From: Bacteroidota bacterium
GTDB taxonomy: Bacteria; Bacteroidota; Ignavibacteria; Kryptoniales; JAKASW01
DNA: 64,000 nucleotides
Reading direction: 5' to 3'
Assembly (NCBI GenBank): GCA_021789975.1
Contig: JAJYIT010000011.1
Location: forward strand, 1 to 64,000
Positions within the stretch are counted from its first letter, which is position 1, and each line of letters begins with the position of its first letter. The notes beneath the pieces are model-generated. The model did not search any database. It was not told where the DNA came from and saw nothing but the letters and a program-made list of their open reading frames with translations. The translations under genes were made by a program, and so were the position numbers. Of the stretch, positions 44,507-54,782 are shown piece by piece.

Positions 44507-47332
44507 TTGATGATGAACAAGAATCCGCTCTTAGAATTGGAAAAACTCGGACAAAGCATCTGGATGGACTTCATCAGACGCGGTATGATCGTTTCGGGGG
44601 AGCTCAATCGGAGAATAGCTGAAGACGGAGTGTCCGGCGTGACTTCGAACCCATCGATATTTGAAAAAGCGATTGCAGGGAGCGTCGATTACGACGACGC
44701 TATCCATGCACTTGCACTTGAGGGCAAGTCCGCCGTTGAGATGTACCGTGTTTTGACGGTGGATGATATCCGTCGGGCGGCCGACATTTTCAATACGGTG
44801 TTTGAAAAGACAAATGGCGGCGACGGATTTGTCAGCCTCGAGGTGTCCCCGAAGTTAGCTCACGACACATACGCGACTGTATCAGAGGCAAGACAACTCT
44901 GGGAAGCGGTTCAGCGGAGGAACTCTTTCATAAAGGTCCCGGCAACAGAAGAAGGCCTTCAGGCGATCAGGCAATTGATAAGCGAGGGAATCAACGTCAA
45001 CGTTACACTCCTTTTCGGCCTCCCTCGTTATCGTGAAGTTGTCGAGGCATACCTTTCCGGATTGGAATCAAGAGTTGCAAGAAATCTGGACATCAGCTCC
45101 ATCACGTCTGTCGCAAGCTTCTTCCTGAGCAGGATAGACAGCATCGTCGACAAGATGGTCGACAAGATTCCTGCAGCCGGCGTTTCCGGAACGATGAACG
45201 TCAAGGGTGAGGTTGCTATCGCAAGCGCGAAAATTGCATATCAAATCTACGGTGAACTCTTTGCGAGCGATCGTTTCAAGAAACTTGCAGCGAAAGGAGC
45301 CCGGATGCAGCGGCTTCTCTGGGCGAGTACTAGCACCAAAGATCCCGCATACAGCGACACGAAATATGTGGATGCGTTAATAGGTCCGCAGACCATCAAC
45401 ACCGTTCCTCTTGAGACGATGAATGAATATCGTGATCATGGAAAACCGGCACTCAGGCTTACTGAAGGTGTCGATGCCGCGCACAAGGTCCTCGACTATC
45501 TTTCTTCGTTGAAAATCGATCTCGACAGCATCACACAGCAGTTGGAAGACGACGGCGTGAAAAAGTTCGATGAGGCCTATGATGCGCTTATCAAGACGCT
45601 GGAGGAGAAGATGAAAACCGCACTCGGCGAGCCTGTCGACAGCCAGACATTTTCGCTGGATTCGTTTGCGCGTAATGTAAAGGACAGGGTGGCGGATCTA
45701 GAGAAGGCCGGATTCCCTGCGAGGTTTTGGCAGAAAGATCCTTCCTTGTGGAAATCAGATGAACCGAGCCAGAAGATCATCAAGAATTCACTCGGCTGGC
45801 TCCACGTGGCGGAAAAGATCGAGGAAGTTGCCGGTGACCTGATCGAATTTGCCGCTGAGGTAAGGAAAGATGGAATCAAACACGTCGTCCACATGGGGAT
45901 GGGCGGAAGCAGTCTGGCTCCCCTTGTGATCAGTGAGTCTTTCGGTGTCGGAGAAAACGGGATACCCGTTACTGTTCTGGATACGACGGATCCCGCCACA
46001 ATTCTTGGAATCGAAAGACGAGTACCTCTTGCCGACACCCTGTTCATAGTCGCTAGTAAATCCGGAACGACGGCGGAGCCGAATGCCTTCGGTGATTATT
46101 TTTATGACAAGGTGAAAGCCCTCAGGGGATCGTCGGCAGGGAGAAATTTCGTAGCTATTACCGATCCGGGTTCGAAACTTGTCGATGTTGCGCACGACAG
46201 GCAATTCAGAAAAACGTTCCTGAATTTTGCTGACATCGGTGGTCGCTACTCCGCTCTATCCTATTTTGGGTTAGTGCCTGCGGCGCTGCTCGGTGTGAAC
46301 GTGCAAGATCTGCTTGCTCGTTCGTTGAGGATATTACACGCATGCGGTTCGTTTGTCCCTGCAGAGAAGAACCCGGGACTTACCCTTGGAGCAGCGATGG
46401 GCGAGCTTGCATTGAAAGGGAGGGACAAGATTACCTTCATAGTTTCGAAGAAGATAGGGACCTTCGGACTCTGGCTTGAACAATTGATAGCCGAAAGCAC
46501 CGGAAAGGAAGGGAGAGGGATACTCCCGATAAGTTATGAGCCGGTTCTTGATGCCGCCGACTACGGTTCGGATAGGTTCTTTGCTTTTGTAAAATTGAGA
46601 GGGTCGGCCGACGCGGACACGGAAAAGTGCGTCGGGAAACTGCGGGAAGCAGGGAATCCGGTTGTAACTGTAGAGCTTGCAGATCTCTATGATATCGGCC
46701 AGGAATTCTTACGATGGGAGATAGCTACGGCCGTTGCGGGCTCAGTCATCGGCATCAACGCATTTGACCAGCCTAACGTACAGGAAAGTAAGGATAACAC
46801 GAACAGGCTTCTGGCAGAAGTCAAAAAGACCGGTAGACTGCCGGAAGAAAAGCCTCTCTTACAGGACGGGGATTTGAAAGTGTTTGGTAATGTGGCGGGG
46901 AAAAAGCTATCAGACGCCATGAAATCCTTTTTCTCACAATCGAGAGCGGGCGACTACGTCCCCATCATGGCTTATATAACCGAGACCGGGGATGTGAACA
47001 GAGTAGCGGCATCAATCCGTGCCATGATACAGAAGAGACTTCATCTTGCTACGACCTTTGGATTTGGACCGCGTTTTCTTCACTCCACCGGGCAGTACCA
47101 CAAGGGCGGGCCGAACACAGGACTTTTCATTCAACTTACTTCTGACGATTTTGTTGACGCTCCCCTCCCGGGGCGACCGTACAGCTTTTCGGTCTTCAAG
47201 CGGGCACAGGCCATCGGAGATCTTGAAGCTCTGAGAAAGCACGATAGACGGGCAATTCGAATAGATCTTGGCAGAGATGTCGTCGCAGGCATGAAAGCGA
47301 TCGAAGAGTCGATTGAAACCGCTCTGAAATGA
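44507..47332 (+). CDS. Bifunctional transaldolase / glucose-6-phosphate isomerase
   Basis: 941 residues. Residues ~1-370 are transaldolase: DGVSGVTSNPSIFEKAIAGS, NSFIKVPATEEG (Schiff-base Lys), and SITSVASFFLSRIDSIVDKM. Residues ~400-935 are glucose-6-phosphate isomerase: HVVHMGMGGSSLAPLVISES, FIVASKSGTTAEPNAFGDYF, and the C-terminal PLPGRPYSFSVFKRAQAIGD. Fused Tal-Pgi occurs in several bacterial lineages and joins the pentose phosphate and glycolytic pathways in one polypeptide. ATG at 44507 or 44510. It follows rpiB and overlaps nothing; the HAD gene follows closely. Confidence 0.95.
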   Translation: MMMNKNPLLELEKLGQSIWMDFIRRGMIVSGELNRRIAEDGVSGVTSNPSIFEKAIAGSVDYDDAIHALALEGKSAVEMYRVLTVDDIRRAADIFNTVFEKTNGGDGFVSLEVSPKLAHDTYATVSEARQLWEAVQRRNSFIKVPATEEGLQAIRQLISEGINVNVTLLFGLPRYREVVEAYLSGLESRVARNLDISSITSVASFFLSRIDSIVDKMVDKIPAAGVSGTMNVKGEVAIASAKIAYQIYGELFASDRFKKLAAKGARMQRLLWASTSTKDPAYSDTKYVDALIGPQTINTVPLETMNEYRDHGKPALRLTEGVDAAHKVLDYLSSLKIDLDSITQQLEDDGVKKFDEAYDALIKTLEEKMKTALGEPVDSQTFSLDSFARNVKDRVADLEKAGFPARFWQKDPSLWKSDEPSQKIIKNSLGWLHVAEKIEEVAGDLIEFAAEVRKDGIKHVVHMGMGGSSLAPLVISESFGVGENGIPVTVLDTTDPATILGIERRVPLADTLFIVASKSGTTAEPNAFGDYFYDKVKALRGSSAGRNFVAITDPGSKLVDVAHDRQFRKTFLNFADIGGRYSALSYFGLVPAALLGVNVQDLLARSLRILHACGSFVPAEKNPGLTLGAAMGELALKGRDKITFIVSKKIGTFGLWLEQLIAESTGKEGRGILPISYEPVLDAADYGSDRFFAFVKLRGSADADTEKCVGKLREAGNPVVTVELADLYDIGQEFLRWEIATAVAGSVIGINAFDQPNVQESKDNTNRLLAEVKKTGRLPEEKPLLQDGDLKVFGNVAGKKLSDAMKSFFSQSRAGDYVPIMAYITETGDVNRVAASIRAMIQKRLHLATTFGFGPRFLHSTGQYHKGGPNTGLFIQLTSDDFVDAPLPGRPYSFSVFKRAQAIGDLEALRKHDRRAIRIDLGRDVVAGMKAIEESIETALK

Positions 47333-47373
47333 GATCGCCAATTCCTCTTAATTCAAAACAACAGGAGACAAAT

Positions 47374-47997
47374 GTGAAAGAAAATCGCACGCCGAGAACC
47401 CTGTTTCTCGATATCGGTGGAGTCTTGCTAACGAACGGTTGGGACCGCAACTCTCGCATGAAGGCGGCCGAGCTCTTTGATCTGGATTACGAGGATATGA
47501 ATGAACGTCATCACCTGACATATGATACCTACGAATCGGGGAAGATCTCGCTCCGAGAGTACCTCGATCGCGTGGTGTTTTGCGGAATTGAAAGAAAGTT
47601 CAGCTTTGAGGATTTCCGTACCTTCATGTTCGGACAGTCGAAGGCATTTCCGATAATGATCGAGCTGGTGAGGTCCCTGAAGCGAAAATACAATCTCAAA
47701 GTCGGAGTCATCAGCAACGAAGGGAAAGAACTGAACGAATATAGGATTTCGAATTTCGGATTGAGAGAGTTTGTAGATTTCTTTATATCCTCATCGTTCG
47801 TCCATATGCGGAAGCCCGACAGAGATATTTATCAGATGGCACTCGATGTGGCGCAGGTTTCTCCCGAAGAATCGGTGTATGTAGATGACCGCGAAATGTT
47901 CGTTCAAATTGCGGAGGACATTGGCCTCAAGTCCGTGCACCACACCACTTACGAGGCGACAAGGGAAGCCCTTGCAAAAGTCGGGCTTGCAGCTTGA
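47374..47997 (+). CDS. HAD-family hydrolase
   Basis: 207 residues from a GTG at 47374, chosen because AGGAG lies six bases upstream; an ATG at 47329 overlapping the tal-pgi stop is less likely. Motifs: FLDIGGVLL (nucleophile DxG), VISNEGKE (motif II Ser), MRKPDRDIYQMA (motif III Lys), VYVDDREMF (motif IV Asp pair). The cap is small and helical, as in subfamily I phosphatases and beta-phosphoglucomutases. Co-direction with the pentose phosphate genes suggests a sugar phosphate substrate, unproven. Confidence 0.88.
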   Translation: MKENRTPRTLFLDIGGVLLTNGWDRNSRMKAAELFDLDYEDMNERHHLTYDTYESGKISLREYLDRVVFCGIERKFSFEDFRTFMFGQSKAFPIMIELVRSLKRKYNLKVGVISNEGKELNEYRISNFGLREFVDFFISSSFVHMRKPDRDIYQMALDVAQVSPEESVYVDDREMFVQIAEDIGLKSVHHTTYEATREALAKVGLAA

Positions 47998-48072
47998 AGT
48001 CGATGCAGAGTGCGTCGTTTGTAAGTGTTTCACTTCATCCTTAACTGGCTCCGGCACTTGAAGCACTCTGAT

Positions 48073-48567
48073 ATGGGTGGCATATACAAATACCTTTTCG
48101 GCGATCATCAAAGGCTCGACGGTCTTCTGTCCAGTGCTGTCGACGTCAAAGAGGGTATCGACACGATCCCCTACGCCGAATTCAGGAAAGGGCTGTTGAG
48201 GCACATCGGTATTGAAGAAAAACTGGTCTTACCAGCCATCACGCGTCTTCAGAGCGGAAAACAAGCCGAGCATGCCCGGCGCATTCGACTCGATCACGGT
48301 GCACTCGTTGCACTCCTGGTACCTCCTCCTACCCACGGTATCGTGGAGACGATCAGGCTCATACTTAAGTCACACAACTCGCTCGAAGAAGGAGAGGGCG
48401 GGCTGTACCAGCTTATGGAAAGGCTGGCAGGTGATGAGATAAACGACATGATGGAGAAGATGAAAGCATTTCCAGAAGTTCCTGTTCTACCACACAGGGA
48501 CATGCCGGGAATTCTCGATGTGACGAGACGGGCGGTGGAAAGGGCGGGCTACAAGGCGAGGTTCTAG
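48073..48567 (+). CDS. Hemerythrin-like HHE domain protein
   Basis: 164 residues from the ATG at 48073 (MGGIYKYLFGDHQRLDGLL). His/Glu ligands are in order: GDHQRLDGLL, RHIGIEEKLVLPAI, RLDHGALVALL and LKSHNSLEEGEGGLYQLME. This is the di-iron HHE fold seen in oxygen/nitric-oxide sensing and in iron-sulfur repair proteins. The gene is 75 bases after the HAD gene with a weak ribosome site. Confidence 0.8.
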   Translation: MGGIYKYLFGDHQRLDGLLSSAVDVKEGIDTIPYAEFRKGLLRHIGIEEKLVLPAITRLQSGKQAEHARRIRLDHGALVALLVPPPTHGIVETIRLILKSHNSLEEGEGGLYQLMERLAGDEINDMMEKMKAFPEVPVLPHRDMPGILDVTRRAVERAGYKARF

Positions 48568-48596
48568 AATGTTGTTGGTCGAAGGCCTGCTGTGAA

Positions 48597-48688
48597 GACT
48601 TTCATCGCGGAGGCGCAAAGCACCGGGATCATCAGTCAGATGCTTTACGCACTTTGTGCCTCGGCGTCTCTGCGGTCTTCTTTCAAAT
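48597..48688. repeat. Inverted repeat, GC-rich subfamily of the octamer repeats
   Basis: Right arm, reverse-complemented, reads ACCGCAGAG, ACGCCGAG, GCACAAAG, TGCGTAAAG; left arm has TCGCGGAG, GCGCAAAG. The eight-base period is the same as at 9223-9295, with G/C variants. Confidence 0.55.
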
Positions 48689-48708
48689 AATTCAATTGAG
48701 GAAAACTA

Positions 48709-49356
48709 ATGAAAATAGGAATCCTAGGCACGGGTACGGTCGCGTCGACTATCGGGACGAAACTCGTCCAGCTTGGCCACGAAGTAAGAATGGGTTCGAG
48801 GACCATGGACAATCAGAAAGCTGCATCATGGGCCAAGTCCAACGAGACTAAGGCGTCTCATAGTACGTTTGCCGACGCGGCCGTGTTCGGCGAGATAGTA
48901 TTTAACTGCACTTCGGGCTCCCACTCCATTGAAGCGTTGAAGCTTGCGGGCGAAAAGAACATGCGCGGTAAGATATTGGTGGACGTTGCCAATCCGCTTG
49001 ACTTTTCAGGAGGCAAGCTTTCGCTCACCGTCTGTAATACAGATTCGCTTGGCGAGCAGATTCAAAGGGCGCTTCCGAAGACGAAAGTGGTGAAGGCTTT
49101 GAATACGGTGAATTCAGACTTAATGGTCAACCCATCGTTGCTCAACGGGAGTCACGATATATTCATTTGTGGTAATGATCCATCGGCAAAATCGGAAGTG
49201 ACAAAAATACTGGGGGACTGGTTCGGATGGAAGAGTGTGGTCGACCTCGGTGACATAACCGCTGCCAGGGGACAGGAGATGTTGCTCCCATTTTGGATAA
49301 GAATGATGGGCGTCTTCAAGACTTCTCACTTCAACTTCAAAATAGTGAGAGAGTAA
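48709..49356 (+). CDS. NADPH-dependent F420 reductase-like oxidoreductase
   Basis: 215 residues. N-terminal Rossmann loop MKIGILGTGTVASTIGTKLV, then EVRMGSRTMDN for NADP phosphate. Middle: IVFNCTSGSHSIEALKLAGE, ILVDVANPLDFSGG and KVVKALNTVNSDLMVNPSLL. The end IRMMGVFKTSHFNFKIVRE is typical. This is the F420-dependent NADP reductase/ STEAP-like family; many bacterial members act on other flavins or metals. AGGAAAAC before ATG is a weak ribosome site. Confidence 0.85.
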   Translation: MKIGILGTGTVASTIGTKLVQLGHEVRMGSRTMDNQKAASWAKSNETKASHSTFADAAVFGEIVFNCTSGSHSIEALKLAGEKNMRGKILVDVANPLDFSGGKLSLTVCNTDSLGEQIQRALPKTKVVKALNTVNSDLMVNPSLLNGSHDIFICGNDPSAKSEVTKILGDWFGWKSVVDLGDITAARGQEMLLPFWIRMMGVFKTSHFNFKIVRE

Positions 49357-49359
49357 CTT

Positions 49360-50136
49360 TCATTTTGTGAACTGAAGGGAGAAGTACATACCGCTCCTGC
49401 TTTCAGTCAGCCGTACGTTTTTCGCGTCAGACGGCAACTCGTCCACCGGAGGTTCAACCGGCGTTTTCCAGCTATTATAGTAGCCCCGGAAGATCGGGAG
49501 CTTGTTATGTGAGCTTGCCGCCTTCTCGGTTTCATCGGCAATCACCATAAGGGCTCCGGGCTTGGCAACTCTGAACATTTCATCGACTGCGGTGCTCTTA
49601 TCCTCGAAATAATTGACGGAGCCCACGTTGAAAACCACGTCGAATGAATTATCGACAAAAGGGAGGTGCTCGGCATCTGCCTGGAACAACTCTACCTCAA
49701 AGCCGAAGCAAGCCCCCGTACTCTTGCATCTCACGAGTTGCTTCCACGAAACGTCGATCCCGAAATACTCTGCCTCTTTCGGAAGGAAGCGGATGTTTGC
49801 TCCGTTTCCGACAGACACTTCAAGAACTCTGTCGCCCTTCTTGACGCGGACATAATTCAGGTACTCTTGTCTCGACTCCGCCTCTCCGCCATTCAGTCTG
49901 TAGTAGACCGATTGTGTGAACGCGTAGATAGGAGCGACGGCGTCGTAGTAACGTCTGCTCTTTTGGCTTGCGTTTGTTATGTTTGCCGAATTCATTAGGA
50001 TCGGAATCCCGTCGCGGACCCGGAACGTAGTTGCTGATTCATCGCCCACAAGGACAGGCCCTTCCGATGTGTCGCTTAAATGGAGGGTCTCGTGTGTGAA
50101 CGGATTGCAGATCAAGCGGATAGAGTCGGAACTCAT
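49360..50136 (-). CDS. Class I SAM methyltransferase with Trm112-like N-terminus
   Basis: 258 residues. The first ~55 (ICNPFTHETLHLS, FRVRDGIPILM) resemble a Trm112/YcaR-type zinc-less start fused in many quinone and lipid methyltransferases. The Rossmann domain has DRVLEVSVGNGANIRFLPKE (motif I), FGIDVSWKQL, DAEHLPFVDNSFDVVFNVGS and RVAKPGALMVIADE. It most likely methylates a small lipophilic substrate, possibly a quinone. It is convergent with the F420 reductase-like gene, with a four-base gap between stops. Confidence 0.86.
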   Translation of the reverse strand: MSSDSIRLICNPFTHETLHLSDTSEGPVLVGDESATTFRVRDGIPILMNSANITNASQKSRRYYDAVAPIYAFTQSVYYRLNGGEAESRQEYLNYVRVKKGDRVLEVSVGNGANIRFLPKEAEYFGIDVSWKQLVRCKSTGACFGFEVELFQADAEHLPFVDNSFDVVFNVGSVNYFEDKSTAVDEMFRVAKPGALMVIADETEKAASSHNKLPIFRGYYNSWKTPVEPPVDELPSDAKNVRLTESRSGMYFSLQFTK

Positions 50137-50144
50137 CTCGGATA

Positions 50145-50591
50145 CTATCTTACGATAGTCTCCTGTGCGTCTATCGCCCTCCAGTTTCCGTCGCGCTTAA
50201 GAGACACATCGGTGAACCGAAGCTTCACTGTATCGTATTGCTCTGTCGTTATCGTATTCAATCCACGAGCGACACCGACGTTGCTGTGTGCCTGGACCGA
50301 CCAGTCGCTGAATCTGCTTTCTTCATTCTTGTTAGTTCCAGATTCCAAGCTCGCAATCATGCTGTCCCTGTTTTTCAGTTGTCCATTCTAGGCGATGTCC
50401 TTGAAATCCGGAGCCGGGATTCTCTTCAAGGTTGATTTGTCTCCCGTCCTGATTGCCCTAGTCCATTCGTGCTCGGTCTGCAATAGGCTTTTTGCTGCGG
50501 CTGACTCGTCGTTGCTACCTTGTGCTGAGAGTATGCCGGAAGGCGCAATGCCGGCTGCAAGAACTGTGGCGACAATAAGTGTATGTTTCAT
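50145..50591 (-). pseudogene. Secreted DUF4440/NTF2-like protein interrupted by one TAG
   Basis: Signal peptide MKHTLIVATVLAAGIAPSGI LSAQ, then SLLQTEHEWTRAIRTGDKST LKRIPAPDFKDIA and a TAG at 50388-50390. The same frame goes on NGQLKNRDSMIASLESGTNK and SNVGVARGLNTITTEQYDTV KLRFTDVSLKRDGNWRAIDA to the end. The whole is a DUF4440 cone-shaped fold: W..A...GD...L and F.DV..R-DG.W-. One amber codon breaks it. It is likely a recent loss or a base error. Confidence 0.7.
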
Positions 50592-52432
<1,841 letters not shown>

Positions 52433-52455
52433 ACTGCTCGTCTCCTTTGTCCCCG

Positions 52456-52500
52456 TTGTGCGGGAGCCTACCTGGTAGGTAAGGTCTAACTCCCGCGCAA
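52456..52500 (+). terminator. Nested stem-loop after tpl
   Basis: TTGTGCGGGAG (52456-52466) pairs with CTCCCGCGCAA (52490-52500), one G-U pair. Inside it CCTACC-T-GGTAGG makes a second stem. No U-run follows. Confidence 0.5.
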
Positions 52501-52576
52501 TGGGAGAAGCATTATAACCCAAACGCACGCACATTCGTCTATTTATCAGTTGGTTCAAAATGATCTACAAAAATTG

Positions 52577-52771
52577 ATTTGAACACGGATTAACACAGAA
52601 AGAAGATTGCCACGGATTCTTGGCTGGTTTAATCTAAGCTATGCCTGGGAATTTGTCCGGAGCCTGCGTGCTGAACCGATACGGGGAGAGTTGCGTTATC
52701 CTCATACCGGTCACGGTATACCAGTGTGCGTACCCACCCAAAACGGGCACGGGTGCCTCCACCCATGCCCG
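52577..52771. repeat. Fragments of the octamer repeat and a 12-base hairpin
   Basis: AACACGGATTAACACAGAAAG near 52577 and CCACGGATTC near 52612 look like decayed arms of the family at 9223-9295. CGGGCACGGGTG (52744-52755) pairs with CACCCATGCCCG (52760-52771), one mismatch. Confidence 0.4.
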
Positions 52772-52906
52772 AAGAGCGACGACGGGCGGAATCACATCAG
52801 CACGTTGAGGCGCAGGTTCAGTCGCTAACGAGACAATGGAGTCCAAACCTGCCGGCGGCTTCTCGTGCTCAGCAAAATGAAAATTGGTTTATCCTAAAAT
52901 CCAAAG

Positions 52907-54124
52907 ATGAACTACAAAGTGTCTGAAGAGAAGAATCGAAGAAACGGTATTATCCTTATTGGAGCGCAGAGAATCACCAGAAGTGTCGCCGCTGGTATGA
53001 TCAACGTGGCATTTCCTTACTACATATTGAGCACATTGCATTATGGGGCATTTGTAATTGGTCTCATCTATGTGTCGGCGACCGTGGCAACTGCTGTCCT
53101 CGGATATTTATCCGGGATTTCCACAGATGTTTGGGGGAAACGGGGCACACTGGTATTGGCTAGTCTGCTGCTTCCCGTGAGTGCGATCATGGTTTATATT
53201 TCATCCAGTCTGTGGATGATAATCCCCGCGGCGATGGTGGGGGGGTACTCTGCGACCGGCTCGCTTGCGGGAGGTGGAATTGGTGGAGCCGTAGCGCCAA
53301 TACAGAGTGCTGTGCTCGCAAACCTGACTGCGGATGATAAAAGGACAAAGTATTTTTCGTTTTTCACTTTCCTGTCCGGGGCAACCGCTGCTCTCGGCGC
53401 CCTGCTGGCAAAGGCATTCGATGTGCGAGATATCTTTCTCGCTGCTGCCATCCTATCTTCAGTGGGTCTCCCAGGACTCTGGTATCTCAAAGTCGAAGAA
53501 GCCCGCGGAAAGATCGGAAGGTTGAAGACCGGATCTACAATAGGGAAATTTACGCTCACCGGAATGCTCAACGGCCTTTCTCAGGGACTCATCGTCCCGT
53601 TTTTGATACCCTTCTTCGTCCTGGTATATCATGTTCCAAAATCGGAAATGTCCGAGTATGCATTCCTCAGTGGACTGCTGGGATCGTTCGCGATTTTAGG
53701 CGCCCCGCTCCTCGAAAAGTATTTCGGCTTCGTGAAGAGCATAGTCTTTACGCGCGGCATTGGGACTTTGCTCTTCATAGTTTTCCCAATAGTAAGGTTT
53801 CTACCAATATCCGTAATCATATACATAATCGGTCCTGCACTCCGAGTTGCTGCATTACCGATCCAGCAGTCGGAGCTAACAAAGAGGGTAGACGAAGATG
53901 AGATGGGCAGAGCGTTGGGGATTAACCAGGTCGCAAGGCTTGCAGCTTCATCGACCGGCACCGGCCTCAGCGGCTATCTTATGGAAGGTGCGCTCTTTGA
54001 AATCCCCTTCTTCATTTACGGGATAATAATGGCGGCAAACCTGTACCTCTATATCAGATTTTTCGGGGTAAAATCCGGCATTAGGACGGAGGCTGTTCGG
54101 AGCGATGAAATGGAAGTGAAATGA
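52907..54124 (+). CDS. MFS transporter
   Basis: 405 residues with about twelve hydrophobic helices. The loop between helices 2 and 3 (GYLSGISTDVWGKRGTLVLA) is the MFS G-x-x-x-D-x-x-G-(R/K)-(R/K) signature; TASTGTGLSGYLMEGALFEI lies near the end. The family is of the multidrug/sugar type; the substrate cannot be told. It is 475 bases downstream of tpl in the same direction, with a hairpin between, so co-regulation is only possible. It converges on the bacilliredoxin gene with no gap. Confidence 0.88.
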   Translation: MNYKVSEEKNRRNGIILIGAQRITRSVAAGMINVAFPYYILSTLHYGAFVIGLIYVSATVATAVLGYLSGISTDVWGKRGTLVLASLLLPVSAIMVYISSSLWMIIPAAMVGGYSATGSLAGGGIGGAVAPIQSAVLANLTADDKRTKYFSFFTFLSGATAALGALLAKAFDVRDIFLAAAILSSVGLPGLWYLKVEEARGKIGRLKTGSTIGKFTLTGMLNGLSQGLIVPFLIPFFVLVYHVPKSEMSEYAFLSGLLGSFAILGAPLLEKYFGFVKSIVFTRGIGTLLFIVFPIVRFLPISVIIYIIGPALRVAALPIQQSELTKRVDEDEMGRALGINQVARLAASSTGTGLSGYLMEGALFEIPFFIYGIIMAANLYLYIRFFGVKSGIRTEAVRSDEMEVK

Positions 54125-54550
54125 CTATTCCCTACAATAAGCTTCAAACGTGCTCTTGAGCTGCTCTGCCACTTTCTCGGGAGATCTTCTTTCTATCTCA
54201 CTCCTATGAATTATATTTATGAACTTTCCGTCCTTGAAGAGGGCAAATGATGGAGACGATGGCGGTTCGTTGGTGAAATAGCTGCGTGCCCTTTCCGTTG
54301 CCTCTCTATCCTGTCCTGCAAATACCGTTGTCAGTTTGTCCGGCACCGTCTTTTCCCCGAGCGCCATCGTCAGAGCAGGCTTTGCTATTCCACCTGCGCA
54401 TCCGCAAGTTGAATTGACGAACACCAGCAGAGTACCTTTCGAACTCATAATCGCTTTATCAACTTCGTCGGGAGTCCGCAATTCCTCAAGGCCCAGCATC
54501 CTGATCTCTTTCCGCATTTCTTCTATGAATAAATCAAATGTCGCCGACAT
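54125..54550 (-). CDS. Bacilliredoxin (BrxA/BrxB, YphP family)
   Basis: 141 residues from ATG 54550, which has AGGAG seven bases upstream. The redox site is NSTCGCAGGIAKPAL, the CGC motif of bacilliredoxins that swaps a low-molecular-weight thiol off client cysteines. Other family marks: LLVFVNSTCGC and PPSSPSFALFKDGKFI. In Firmicutes the thiol is bacillithiol; Bacteroidota also make it. It stands alone on the minus strand, convergent with the MFS gene. Confidence 0.9.
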   Translation of the reverse strand: MSATFDLFIEEMRKEIRMLGLEELRTPDEVDKAIMSSKGTLLVFVNSTCGCAGGIAKPALTMALGEKTVPDKLTTVFAGQDREATERARSYFTNEPPSSPSFALFKDGKFINIIHRSEIERRSPEKVAEQLKSTFEAYCRE

Positions 54551-54680
54551 GATTATCTCCTGTCTTTCTTCCTTAAACAATCGAGATTATCAATTTGGTT
54601 TCTGACCACAAACGAACCCGAACTTTTTTCAAGAATGGACCGGCGAGCCGGTTCTTGATCAGGGGAGATTTAGTCTCTAC

Positions 54681-54700
54681 CCCCACGTTGAGTAGTGGGG
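54681..54700. terminator. Stem-loop between bacilliredoxin and phosphomutase genes
   Basis: CCCCAC (54681-54686) pairs with GTGGGG (54695-54700). It could serve as a weak terminator, but no U-run is seen on either strand. Confidence 0.4.
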
Positions 54701-54782
54701 CTAATATATTGTCTTGAAATTTATTGCTGTTTCCAAAGGCTTACAACGACGGAGGTCGCCATCTGCGCTTGCGCAGTCAGGA

